Shown piece by piece: positions 24,732-32,418 of a DNA stretch of 64,000 nucleotides (positions within the stretch are counted from its first letter, which is position 1; every line of letters starts with the position of its first letter). The notes beneath the pieces were generated by a model. The model saw only the letters and a program-made list of their open reading frames with translations. It was not told where the DNA came from and did no database searches. This stretch comes from an uncultured Acetatifactor sp. (lineage in GTDB: Bacteria > Bacillota > Clostridia > Lachnospirales > Lachnospiraceae): positions 62,001-126,000 of the forward strand of contig CAJTMX010000004.1 in assembly GCA_910577235.1 (NCBI GenBank), in the 5' to 3' direction. The position numbers and the translations under genes were made by a program.

Positions 24732-25289
24732 ATGATTTCTGCAGGTGATTTCAGAAATGGTATTACTATTGAGTTTGATAATAATATCTACCAGATTATT
24801 GAATTCCAGCATGTAAAGCCCGGCAAGGGAGCCGCGTTTGTCAGAACCAAGCTGAAGAACGTGATCAACGGCGGCGTAGTGGAGAAGACCTTCAGACCCA
24901 CCGAGAAATGCCCCCAGGCCCGCATTGACAGAAAGGATATGCAGTATTTATACTCTGACGGCGACTTATTCAATTTCATGGACACCGAGACCTATGACCA
25001 GGTTGCGCTGAATGCCGAGACAGTGGGAGACGCCCTAAAGTTCGTGAAAGAGAATGAGATGTGCAAGGTTTGTTCCCATAACGGCAATGTTTTCTCCGTG
25101 GAGCCTCCCCTGTTTGTGGAGTTGGAGATCACAGACACCGAACCCGGTTTCAAGGGAGACACCGCCACCGGAGCTACCAAACCCGCTGTGGTTGAGACAG
25201 GTGCTACCGTGTATGTGCCTCTGTTTGTGGATCGTGGGGACAAGATTAAGATCGACACCAGAACCGGTGAATATCTGTCCAGAGTATAA
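24732..25289 (+). CDS. efp: Elongation factor P
   Basis: Binds between the P and E sites of ribosomes stalled at polyproline stretches and promotes peptide bond formation. The 185-residue protein has the KOW-like domain I with the tip lysine K32 in VKPGKGAAFVRTKLKN, the two OB domains and the C-terminal TGEYLSRV. The tip in this lineage is not modified by EpmA-type lysylation as far as the window shows, since no epmA or ymfI-like gene is present. AGGAGG is nearby. It is followed by a strong terminator. Confidence 0.97.
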   Translation: MISAGDFRNGITIEFDNNIYQIIEFQHVKPGKGAAFVRTKLKNVINGGVVEKTFRPTEKCPQARIDRKDMQYLYSDGDLFNFMDTETYDQVALNAETVGDALKFVKENEMCKVCSHNGNVFSVEPPLFVELEITDTEPGFKGDTATGATKPAVVETGATVYVPLFVDRGDKIKIDTRTGEYLSRV

Positions 25290-25315
25290 AGACATATACC
25301 GACTGACCGCTTGTA

Positions 25316-25350
25316 AGAGAATGGATTTTTTTCCATTCTCTTTTTTATTT
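25316..25350 (+). terminator. Terminator after efp
   Basis: AGAGAATGGA pairs with TCCATTCTCT around a T-rich loop and continues into TTTTT. Confidence 0.85.
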
Positions 25351-25409
25351 ACAACTACAGATGCGGCGATTTTTATGTCGCGGTAAAAACTTATCTTATA
25401 AAGAGAGTG

Positions 25410-25421
25410 CGTAATATTACG
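25410..25421. repeat. 12-bp perfect palindrome upstream of the DUF5688-like gene
   Basis: CGTAATATTACG, 62 bases before the start codon at 25484, between terminator and gene. It could be an operator for a dimeric regulator; nothing more is known from the sequence. Confidence 0.35.
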
Positions 25422-25483
25422 TACGGTATGTTTTTATCTGAATAATATCACAGAATTGCCTGTGATGCACAAGGAGGAAAATA

Positions 25484-26389
25484 ATGAGATTAGAGAAATT
25501 TATAAATATGGTGCAGGCCAGAGTGCAGGATGTAGCCGGAGCGGATGCCTGCGTACAGGTACAGGAGGTCAGAAAAAACAATAATGTGCTGCTGCACGGC
25601 ATGAGCATCTTGCGAAAAGGGCAGAACGTGTCCCCCACAATTTATCTGGACAGCTTTTATGAGATGATGGAGGAGGGGATGGATGTGGAACACATTGTCA
25701 AGAGAATCCTGGAAGTTTATGTAAAAGGCCTTCCCAAGGGCAATGTGGATATGGAATTTTTTAAAGATTTTGACAGTGTCAAGGACCGGGTCGTCTTCCG
25801 TCTGGTCAACCGGGAAAAAAACCGGGAACTGCTCCGTGAAGTTCCCCATGTGGAGTTTTTTGATCTGGCAATTTGTTTCTGTTACAGCTATGAAAATCCT
25901 GAGATCGGAGAGGGCATGATACTGATCCACGATACGCATGTGGAGATGTGGAAGACCTGTCACCGGGAACTGATGAGGCTGGCGGAACACAATACGCCGC
26001 GGCTCATGCCGGGCTGGCTGTGCAGCATGGACAGCGCTCTGAAAGGAGTATTGGACGAGGAGGCTCTGGATCAGCTGCGGCAAATGCAAAAGGAAACGGG
26101 CAAGTACATGTATGTGTTGTCCAATGACAGGCGATGCCATGGGGCAGCCGCTATCCTGTATCCGGGAATGCTGGAGAGGGCTGCGCGGCAGATGGGAGGC
26201 AGCTTTTATATTCTTCCCAGTTCCATACACGAGGTGATACTGCTGCGGGATGAAAGCTCAGACGGCGGCGACCGGCTGCACGAAATGATCGAGGATATCA
26301 ACATAAACCAACTCCGGGAGGAGGAGGTTCTGTCCGATTATGCGTATCGGTATGACGCGGTGACAGGGAAGGTCGAGGAAATTCTTTAA
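25484..26389 (+). CDS. DUF5688-like protein of unknown function
   Basis: A 301-residue soluble protein, MRLEKFINMVQARVQDVAGA..., resembling what I recall as DUF5688 proteins, which occur in many copies in Lachnospiraceae. Visible are VQEVRKNNNVLLHGMSI, PTIYLDSFYEMMEEG, RLVNREKNRELLREVPHVEF and, near the end, GGSFYILPSSIHEVILL. No catalytic motif, signal peptide or TM segment is apparent. It stands alone between the efp terminator and the tRNA, with AAGGAGG before ATG 25484. Function unknown. Confidence 0.75.
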   Translation: MRLEKFINMVQARVQDVAGADACVQVQEVRKNNNVLLHGMSILRKGQNVSPTIYLDSFYEMMEEGMDVEHIVKRILEVYVKGLPKGNVDMEFFKDFDSVKDRVVFRLVNREKNRELLREVPHVEFFDLAICFCYSYENPEIGEGMILIHDTHVEMWKTCHRELMRLAEHNTPRLMPGWLCSMDSALKGVLDEEALDQLRQMQKETGKYMYVLSNDRRCHGAAAILYPGMLERAARQMGGSFYILPSSIHEVILLRDESSDGGDRLHEMIEDININQLREEEVLSDYAYRYDAVTGKVEEIL

Positions 26390-26455
26390 AATCGTATGTT
26401 TTCTATTAAAAATCTTAACTTTTCGATAAAAATATAAATTTCCGAAAAAAGTAGC

Positions 26456-26484
26456 TAGACAGATAGAAAGTTTTGTGTTATGAT
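26456..26484 (+). promoter_or_regulatory. Promoter of the tRNA-Arg gene
   Basis: TAGACA (26456-26461), 17 bases, TATGAT (26479-26484); start expected near 26491. Confidence 0.55.
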
Positions 26485-26486
26485 AG

Positions 26487-26604
26487 TCAAGGTGATGTAA
26501 TAAATTTGTAACATTTGCGTCCGTAGTCTAATGGATAGAACGAAGGCCTCCGACGCCTTTAATGCAGGTTCGATTCCTGTCGGACGCACTTTACATCACC
26601 TTGA
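26487..26604 (+). repeat. 14-bp inverted repeat flanking the tRNA-Arg gene
   Basis: TCAAGGTGATGTAA (26487-26500) and its perfect complement TTACATCACCTTGA (26591-26604) enclose the tRNA. In the precursor RNA at least ten of these bases would pair and bring both ends of the tRNA together, possibly as a processing stem. Confidence 0.8.
26517..26588 (+). tRNA. tRNA-Arg (anticodon CCG)
   Basis: 72-nt cloverleaf. Acceptor GCGTCCG pairs with CGGACGC (26581-26587), discriminator A26588. The anticodon stem AAGGC/GCCTT holds the loop CTCCGAC, giving anticodon CCG, which reads CGG. The T arm has GCAGG-TTCGATT-CCTGT. CCA is not encoded. It is a single tRNA gene with its own promoter and terminator. Confidence 0.95.
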
Positions 26605-26644
26605 TTATTTATGTGGCATTTTCGTAGAGACCACAGCTGATACG

Positions 26645-26675
26645 AGAGTCCTGCATTCCGGGCTCTTTTGTTTTT
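26645..26675 (+). terminator. Terminator after the tRNA
   Basis: AGAGTCC (26645-26651) pairs with GGGCTCT (26660-26666, one G-U), followed by TTTGTTTTT, directly before the next gene. Confidence 0.75.
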
Positions 26676-26693
26676 AACAGAAAGGTATGGGTT

Positions 26694-27902
26694 ATGATAA
26701 AAAATAGATGGAAAGCAATCCTGGATTTTGCGGTGCGAAACAGTAAGCTTGTCTTTCCTGTGATACTGATCGCTGCCGTTGCAACTACTGTGACTCTGGC
26801 TTTGAGGGCGGGAGAAGAGCAGGAAACGGACCCCTCCATATCTCTTCCGGAATCCACCGAAGAGGCAATGCAGACGCCGCAGCCGGATGAGGAACCGGTG
26901 AATACTACAATGGAGAGGAACACGGACGGCGATCTCTACAGTCTGATGGCTACCTATTACAATGCGCTTGCATTGGGAGATGTGGAGACTATCAAAAGCA
27001 TTTCCAGCTATATGGAGGACACGGAAGAGATCAGGATACCGGAGATGGCAAAATATGTGGAAAGCTATCCTCTGATCGAAATATATACAAAGCCCGGTCC
27101 GAGAGAGAATTCTTTACTGGCTTATGTATATACTCATATGACTGTGGTGGGCTTTGAAGAGGAAGTCCCGGCCATGAAAACCTTCTATGTCTGTACCAGA
27201 GAGGACGGTACGCTGTATCTGAACACCGATGAGGTGGTGCCGGATGAGGAGTTGGAATATATCCGTGAGATGAATCTGCAGGATGACGTGGTGGAGTTGG
27301 TCAATCAGACTAACGTGGAATGCAATGAGATCTTTTTGGGCAATGCGGACCTCTTTTACTTTGTTCAGGAAGTGGCGGCGGATGTGAAAAAGACCACGGG
27401 TGAGACATTGGCAGCCCTAAACAATACCGAAACCGGTGAACCGGAAGGGGGCAGCGCTCCTGCGGAAGGCGGCCAGGAAGTTACGCAGGCTCCGGAGACG
27501 GTGACTCCGCAGCCCACATCCGGTACGGCCACCACTACCGTGAATGTCCGCGCATCCGACAGCGAACAGGCGGAGAAGATCGGCAAAGTGGCGAGCGGCA
27601 CGGAAGTACCCATCGTGGAACAGCAGTTGAACGGCTGGACCCATATCCTTTTTGAAGGAAAAGACGGTTATATTAAATCCGAGTATCTGAGAGTAGCGGA
27701 GGTTGTGGATAACAGTCAGGTCATCGGTCAGGTGACAGCTACCACCAATATCAATGTGCGTATGGCTCCCAGTCAGGATTCGGCCAAATTGGGCGTTTTG
27801 ACAGGAGGAGACACGCTGGATCTGTTGGAAAGGGCTGATGGCTGGTGCAAAGTTATATACGGCGGTAAGGTGGGTTATGTGAAGGAAGAATATGTGCAGT
27901 AG
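26694..27902 (+). CDS. Membrane-anchored protein with two C-terminal bacterial SH3 domains
   Basis: A 402-residue surface protein. It has one TM/signal anchor (about 20-40; LVFPVILIAAVATTVTLAL), an acidic Pro/Thr linker, an extracytoplasmic domain of unknown type (about 75-235), a Gly/Pro/Thr-rich linker and two tandem SH3b domains (about 278-335 and 345-402; each with TTTVNVRASDS/NINVRMAPSQDSAKLG, GW and DGYIKSEYL/GKVGYVKEEYV). SH3b domains commonly bind cell wall peptides. The N-terminal domain was not recognised. AGAAAGG precedes ATG 26694; it is followed by a strong terminator, so it is a single-gene unit. Confidence 0.85.
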   Translation: MIKNRWKAILDFAVRNSKLVFPVILIAAVATTVTLALRAGEEQETDPSISLPESTEEAMQTPQPDEEPVNTTMERNTDGDLYSLMATYYNALALGDVETIKSISSYMEDTEEIRIPEMAKYVESYPLIEIYTKPGPRENSLLAYVYTHMTVVGFEEEVPAMKTFYVCTREDGTLYLNTDEVVPDEELEYIREMNLQDDVVELVNQTNVECNEIFLGNADLFYFVQEVAADVKKTTGETLAALNNTETGEPEGGSAPAEGGQEVTQAPETVTPQPTSGTATTTVNVRASDSEQAEKIGKVASGTEVPIVEQQLNGWTHILFEGKDGYIKSEYLRVAEVVDNSQVIGQVTATTNINVRMAPSQDSAKLGVLTGGDTLDLLERADGWCKVIYGGKVGYVKEEYVQ

Positions 27903-27945
27903 TTTTGTATAGATTTTACGGTTTGCCATATACTAGGAAAGAAAG

Positions 27946-27977
27946 AGGATGTTGTCTTAGGACAGCATCCTTTTTTC
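27946..27977 (+). terminator. Terminator after the SH3 protein gene
   Basis: 11-bp stem AGGATGTTGTC/GACAGCATCCT with a TTAG loop and TTTTT. Confidence 0.9.
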
Positions 27978-27993
27978 TGCGAATGTAAATTAT

Positions 27994-28062
27994 TTTGCGG
28001 CCGCTGTCGGCCGGAAATTGCTCTGCGGAAAAGCGTCAGAAGGGCCGCGGCGGAACTATAAA
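27994..28062 (+). repeat. Copy of the dispersed leader element, before the helical protein gene
   Basis: TTGCGGCCGCTGTCGGCCGG, AAATTGCTCTGCGG, AAAGCG and GCGGAACTATAAATAAGG match the other copies. GCGGAACT (28050-28057) ends 20 nt before ATG 28078. Two bases are missing relative to the nrdR copies, so no reading frame is conserved. Confidence 0.75.
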
Positions 28063-28077
28063 TAAGGAGGAAAATAT

Positions 28078-28509
28078 ATGAGATCACAGGAAGTGGCAGT
28101 GTATAAGGAGATCCAGAAAAACACAGAGATGGCCATGAAAGCCCTCGACATTATGCATGAGAAAATTTATGATGAAGATCTGGCCCGGCAGATGTCCCGG
28201 CAGTCCCTGAAATACTCGGAGATACACAATCAGGCGGTTTCCCAGCTGCTACAGGCCAAGGCAGAGCCATATCATGAAAGTCATGTGGAAAATCTGATGC
28301 TGGCGGGTGCCATCCATTACAATACCCTGCTGAATACCAGCACCAGCCATATTGCGGAAATGTTGATAAAGGGCAGTAACCAGGGAATCATGGATATGAA
28401 CCGTATACTGAACCGCAATGCGGAGGCGGGAGAAAAGCCCACCATGCTGGCCCAACAATTGATCTCGTTTGAGGAAAAAAACGTAGAACGATTGACAAAA
28501 TATCTTTAA
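28078..28509 (+). CDS. All-helical protein of unknown function
   Basis: A 143-residue soluble protein, predicted to be almost entirely alpha-helical (MRSQEVAVYKEIQKNTEMAM..., HYNTLLNTSTSHIAEMLI). The spacing of His and Glu residues is reminiscent of ferritin-like four-helix bundles or CotF-like coat proteins, but no metal-binding ExxH pattern is clear. AAGGAGG lies 8 nt before ATG 28078. Its leader is a copy of the dispersed element. Function unknown. Confidence 0.7.
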   Translation: MRSQEVAVYKEIQKNTEMAMKALDIMHEKIYDEDLARQMSRQSLKYSEIHNQAVSQLLQAKAEPYHESHVENLMLAGAIHYNTLLNTSTSHIAEMLIKGSNQGIMDMNRILNRNAEAGEKPTMLAQQLISFEEKNVERLTKYL

Positions 28510-28613
28510 TGAAACTATTGCGCAAACTTTATTATTGTATACATGTATAATTTCTTGTGCAATTTGTATAAAAAAGTCAAGAAAACTTCTCAAATTTAGC
28601 GTGATAAAGCATG

Positions 28614-28642
28614 TTGCCTGATCGTGAAAGTAGCGATATAAT
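28614..28642 (+). promoter_or_regulatory. SigA promoter of gdhA
   Basis: TTGCCT (28614-28619), 17 bases, TATAAT (28637-28642), 40 bases upstream of the start codon. Confidence 0.7.
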
Positions 28643-28681
28643 ATAGGACATGGGAAAATACATTATAAGGAGGACATGCAC

Positions 28682-30028
28682 ATGTCATATGTTGATGAGG
28701 TACTACAGGTAGTACAGAAGAAGAATGCCGACCAGCCGGAGTTTTTGCAGGCAGTCACCGAGGTTCTGGATTCTCTGAGACCCGTGATCGACGCCAATGA
28801 GGAGCTTTACAGAAAGAACGCGATTCTGGAGAGGATCACCGAGCCTGACCGTCAGTTTATGTTCCGTGTACCCTGGGTGGATGACAAGGGACAGGTACAG
28901 GTAAACAGAGGTTTCCGCGTGCAGTTCAACAATGCGATCGGGCCTTACAAGGGCGGCTTGCGTCTGCATCCTTCCGTAAATCTGGGCATAATCAAGTTCC
29001 TGGGTTTCGAGCAGATATTCAAGAATTCTCTGACTACGCTACCCATCGGCGGCGGCAAGGGCGGCTCTGACTTTGACCCCAAGGGCAAGTCCGACAGAGA
29101 GATCATGGCGTTTTGCCAGAGCTTTATGACAGAGCTGTGCAAGTACATTGGCGCAGATGTGGATGTCCCCGCCGGTGATATCGGAACCGGAGCGAGAGAG
29201 ATTGGCTTTATGTTTGGACAGTATAAGAGAATCCGCGGTACCTTTGAGGGCGTATTGACCGGTAAGGGTCTGACCTACGGCGGTTCTCTGGCCCGTACCG
29301 AAGCCACAGGTTACGGCCTGTTATACTTAACCCAGGAGATGATGAAGTGCCACGGACAGTCCATGGAGGGCAAGACCATCTGCGTATCCGGCGCCGGAAA
29401 TGTGGCGATCTACGCTATCCAGAAGGCTCATCAGATGGGCGCGAAGGTGGTCACCTGTTCTGACTCCACAGGCTGGATCTATGATCCCGAGGGCATTGAT
29501 GTGGATCTGCTCAAGGAGGTAAAAGAAGTTAAGAGGGCGCGTTTGACCGAGTATGCCGCTGCCAGAAAGAGCGCGGAGTATCATGAGAAGAAGGACGGCG
29601 AGCACGGTGTATGGAGCATCAAATGCGATATCGCCCTGCCCTGCGCCACCCAGAACGAACTGGATATCGAGGACGCCAAGATGCTGGTTGCGGGTGGTGT
29701 GATGGCAGTCTGCGAAGGGGCCAATATGCCTACCACCCTGGATGCCACCAAGTATCTGCAGGCTAACAAGGTGCTGTTTGTAGGCGGTAAGGCTGCCAAT
29801 GCGGGCGGCGTGGCCACTTCCGCGCTGGAGATGAGCCAGAACAGCGAGAGACTGTCTTGGACTTTCGAGGAGGTTGACTCCAAGTTGCAGAACATCATGA
29901 TCACTATCTACCACAATATAGATGATGCCGCAAAGCGCTATGGCGTGGAGGGGGACTATGTGGCAGGCGCCAATATTGCCGGATTTGAAAAAGTGGTAGT
30001 GGCGATGCTGGCCCAGGGCGTATGCTGA
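28682..30028 (+). CDS. gdhA: NADP-type glutamate dehydrogenase
   Basis: Interconverts 2-oxoglutarate plus ammonia and glutamate. The 448-residue protein has GPYKGGLRLHPSVNLGIIKF, the catalytic-lysine signature LPIGGGKGGSDFDPKGKSD, PAGDIGTGAREIGF and the dinucleotide fold VSGAGNVAIYAIQKA. Length and sequence are like the hexameric NADP-dependent class of gut Clostridia. ATG 28682 is 7 nt after AAGGAGGA; the in-frame ATG 28676 would be too close. Single-gene unit with a strong promoter and terminator. Confidence 0.97.
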   Translation: MSYVDEVLQVVQKKNADQPEFLQAVTEVLDSLRPVIDANEELYRKNAILERITEPDRQFMFRVPWVDDKGQVQVNRGFRVQFNNAIGPYKGGLRLHPSVNLGIIKFLGFEQIFKNSLTTLPIGGGKGGSDFDPKGKSDREIMAFCQSFMTELCKYIGADVDVPAGDIGTGAREIGFMFGQYKRIRGTFEGVLTGKGLTYGGSLARTEATGYGLLYLTQEMMKCHGQSMEGKTICVSGAGNVAIYAIQKAHQMGAKVVTCSDSTGWIYDPEGIDVDLLKEVKEVKRARLTEYAAARKSAEYHEKKDGEHGVWSIKCDIALPCATQNELDIEDAKMLVAGGVMAVCEGANMPTTLDATKYLQANKVLFVGGKAANAGGVATSALEMSQNSERLSWTFEEVDSKLQNIMITIYHNIDDAAKRYGVEGDYVAGANIAGFEKVVVAMLAQGVC

Positions 30029-30086
30029 GCTAGGGGACTTTAAGCCTTTTTAGACAGATCATAAGGACGGCTAAGTATATAACATA

Positions 30087-30125
30087 AAAATTCCCGGCTT
30101 GTGCCTATACAAGACCGGGAATTTT
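30087..30125 (+). terminator. Terminator after gdhA
   Basis: AAAATTCCCGG plus CTTG pairs with CAAG plus CCGGGAATTTT, a very stable stem with A and T ends. Confidence 0.9.
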
Positions 30126-30183
30126 GACGTCCTGCGGACGTGAAACCCCGTAGCCCGGTATTCCTGTTTCTCGTAATACATCA

Positions 30184-30336
30184 ATGAAAAAAGCTATATG
30201 GGTAAATGGAACTTGTCTTTCCGGTAGGGCATATGGTACTATTTTAAGTAAGGTATTAGAGGCAGAGCAGAAAAAACAGCTGTCCCGTAAAAGGAGGCAG
30301 CCGCCGGAAACGAAAACAGTGGGAGCAAAGGTATGA
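30184..30336 (+). CDS. Possible 50-residue ORF upstream of the LytTR system
   Basis: Encodes MKKAIWVNGTCLSGRAYGTI followed by a very basic C-terminal half with KKQLSRKRRQ. No ribosome site is seen before ATG 30184. Its stop overlaps the start of the next small ORF by four bases (ATGA). It could be a remnant or a translated leader peptide; evidence is weak. Confidence 0.2.
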   Translation: MKKAIWVNGTCLSGRAYGTILSKVLEAEQKKQLSRKRRQPPETKTVGAKV

Positions 30337-30497
30337 AGGTACCAAAAGAGATGGAAAAGCATTTGTCCCAGGAGTATGCGCAGTATCTGCGGGACCTGGT
30401 CGGGGAGGCAGGGAGAGTGGACGCCGGACGGCAGGTGCCGGGTGAGAAAAACAGCATCATACAAAATAATCTGCGGATTGCCATGGAACATGCGTGA
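30333..30497 (+). CDS. Possible 54-residue protein upstream of the LytTR system
   Basis: Encodes a charged, helical peptide (MKVPKEMEKHLSQEYAQYLR...; ends NNLRIAMEHA). GGGAG (30321-30325) is 7 nt before ATG 30333, and the start overlaps the previous small ORF. It is 124 bases upstream of the response regulator. No leader-peptide or double-glycine motif typical of exported signals is visible, so a role as the signal of this system is only a guess. Confidence 0.35.
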   Translation: MKVPKEMEKHLSQEYAQYLRDLVGEAGRVDAGRQVPGEKNSIIQNNLRIAMEHA

Positions 30498-30621
30498 ATG
30501 GCAGATATATCCGAGCACAAAACTTTTCCGGCAGTACTCTTAGCGGAAGAATGTACCCACATATGACATTGGATAAAGAACGTTTCAGGGAATGAAATAA
30601 TTCATAACCGGGAGATAGAAG

Positions 30622-31419
30622 ATGGAGCAGATCAGGATTGCCATTGTGGAGGATGAGACCTCACATGCGCAGCTTTTGGAACAGCATATTGAGTGCTGGT
30701 GTAAGAATCGGAACCTTGAGAATATTCCAATACGGCGTTTTAACAATGCCGCCGAATTTCTCTTTGACTGGGAAGAAGAAAGTTATGACATGATTTTTCT
30801 GGATATTCAGATGCCGGGTATAAACGGTATGGAGACTGCCCGCAAGATACGGGAGACAGACAGAGGCATAAAGTTGGTTTTTACCACCGGTATCACGGAT
30901 TATCTCCGGGAGGGGTATGAGGTGGAGGCCATCCGGTATCTGCTCAAGCCCATCAGCCGTGAAAAGGTGTGGGAATGTCTGGATAAGCTCTTGCAGGAAC
31001 CTGCACCGACGGTGCAACTGCTCTTTCATACCCAGGATGGCGTGGTTAAAGTGCCGGAACAGGATATAGAGTATTTTGAGGCCAGAGGGCATTACACCAT
31101 TTGCCATTTGAGGGTTGACAGAAAGCACTCCGGGCGTTCTGCCGGGGCAGAATCAGGGAGACAGGATATGAAGGGGCTGGAACAGGGACAGGAGCAGGAG
31201 ATACAATTGCGGGAAAGTTTTAGCGCACTGTGCGATAAGCTTTCGCAGAGGCCTTTTATCCGCTGTCATCGCTCCTATCTATGTTATATCCGCCGTATTC
31301 ACAGAGTTGAACGTACAGAGATCATACTGGAAGGCGGCGGCCGGATACCGGTGAGCAGGCGGCTGTACGAACCGGTGGTGAAAGCCTTTATAGCCTACTT
31401 CCGAAAAGAGGAGTCGTAA
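30622..31419 (+). CDS. LytTR-family response regulator
   Basis: Two-component response regulator of the AgrA/LytR class. The 265 residues comprise a receiver domain (1-125; IAIVEDET with acidic residues, phospho-acceptor D61 in MIFLDIQMPG, and K in YLLKPI) and a C-terminal LytTR DNA-binding domain (about 130-260; FEARGHYTICHL, RPFIRCHRSYLCYIRRI, GRIPVSRRLYEPV). An insertion of about 30 residues (HSGRSAGAESGRQDMKGLEQ) lies inside the LytTR domain. GGGAGATAGAAG precedes ATG 30622. The partner kinase follows and a LytTR-type site lies before the ABC genes, its likely target. Confidence 0.93.
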   Translation: MEQIRIAIVEDETSHAQLLEQHIECWCKNRNLENIPIRRFNNAAEFLFDWEEESYDMIFLDIQMPGINGMETARKIRETDRGIKLVFTTGITDYLREGYEVEAIRYLLKPISREKVWECLDKLLQEPAPTVQLLFHTQDGVVKVPEQDIEYFEARGHYTICHLRVDRKHSGRSAGAESGRQDMKGLEQGQEQEIQLRESFSALCDKLSQRPFIRCHRSYLCYIRRIHRVERTEIILEGGGRIPVSRRLYEPVVKAFIAYFRKEES

Positions 31420-31490
31420 AGGTATGCTGAATGAAAAGGGAAATATGTCAGAAGTCTTCTGGAGAAACGTGACAGCGGGACAGAAACGGG

Positions 31491-32195
31491 GTGAAAATCA
31501 ACATGCGTATTGGCAAGAAGGCAGAGCGCAGGATGGCTGCCTATCAGCAGGATCTGATGGAAAAACACTGCGAGGAAGTGGAGAATATGTACCGACAGAC
31601 CCGGGGGTGGCGGCACGATTACCGCAACCATATCCAGACCATGAAAGCCTATCTATCCATGGGACGATACGAGGAATTGGCGGAGTATCTGGATCAGCTG
31701 GATATGGATCTGAGCCAGGTGGATACTGTGGTAAAGACCGGCAATGTGATGGTGGACGCGGTGCTGAACAGCAAGATTTCCGTAGCCAGAGCAAAACAGA
31801 TTACAGTGGAGGCCACGGCCAGAGTGCCCCAGCAGTTGTCTGTAGCTGAGGTGGATCTCTGTGTGATCCTGGGCAATCTGCTGGACAACGCCATAGAGGC
31901 CTGCATGGGGATCAATGAGGAGAGCCAGCGTTTTATCCGTATCTATATAGATGTGATGCAGGGCCAGCTCTATCTCTATGTACTCAATGCCACGGCGGGC
32001 CGGCTTAAGCGGAGTGGCGGCAGCTATCTGTCCACGAAAGCCTCCCGGGAACACGGTTTCGGGCTGATGCGGATGGACAGGGTAGTGGAGAAATACCGCG
32101 GCTATTTGGACCGACAGGATGAGGAAGGAGTATTCGCCACAGAGGTGTTGTTACCTCTGGAGGGGCCGGATGAGGATATGGATACTGCAAAATAG
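31491..32195 (+). CDS. GHKL-type sensor histidine kinase without membrane domain
   Basis: A 234-residue histidine kinase of the AgrC/DUF-GHKL class. H42 lies in GWRHDYRNHIQTMKAYL, the phospho-acceptor box; the ATPase part has ILGNLLDNAIEACMGI (N box) and REHGFGLMRMDRVVEKY (G box). There is no TM segment or sensor domain, so either it senses a cytoplasmic signal or another protein, or the N-terminal part was lost. GTG 31491 is the longest start; ATG 31503, 10 nt after ACGGGG, is an alternative. Same operon as the LytTR regulator. Confidence 0.88.
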   Translation: MKINMRIGKKAERRMAAYQQDLMEKHCEEVENMYRQTRGWRHDYRNHIQTMKAYLSMGRYEELAEYLDQLDMDLSQVDTVVKTGNVMVDAVLNSKISVARAKQITVEATARVPQQLSVAEVDLCVILGNLLDNAIEACMGINEESQRFIRIYIDVMQGQLYLYVLNATAGRLKRSGGSYLSTKASREHGFGLMRMDRVVEKYRGYLDRQDEEGVFATEVLLPLEGPDEDMDTAK

Positions 32196-32223
32196 AATAT
32201 TTCCCAGACCTCTGGCACTGAAA

Positions 32224-32260
32224 ACCATTCGTGCATGAATAAGACCGTTCGTGCGCGAAT
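32224..32260 (+). promoter_or_regulatory. LytTR-type operator: two 17-bp direct repeats
   Basis: ACCATTCGTGCATGAAT (32224-32240) and ACCGTTCGTGCGCGAAT (32244-32260) repeat with 20-bp period, two helical turns, matching the ACCRTTCRTG-like direct repeats bound by LytTR/BlpR-type regulators. A -10-like TAATAT follows about 25 bases downstream, and the ABC operon starts at 32419. Confidence 0.8.
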
Positions 32261-32418
32261 TTTTTATATTCAATTAAGCAGTGGTAATATATATAAAACA
32301 ATCCTAAAAGTAAAAGGTACTATGCGTCCTCACCGGGAAACTGCAAACCGGAGGCACAGAATCCGGATTTTACTCTTATTGGATAGTTTTATTGATTTAT
32401 AAGGAGATGGTTTGTAGT

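Noticed and set aside
31424..31849. Alternative reading frame MLNEKGNMSEVFWRN... overlapping the histidine kinase start
   Set aside because: Its translation has no motif and the kinase frame with H, N and G boxes is clear; a lost N-terminal part of the kinase by frameshift cannot be shown from the sequence.
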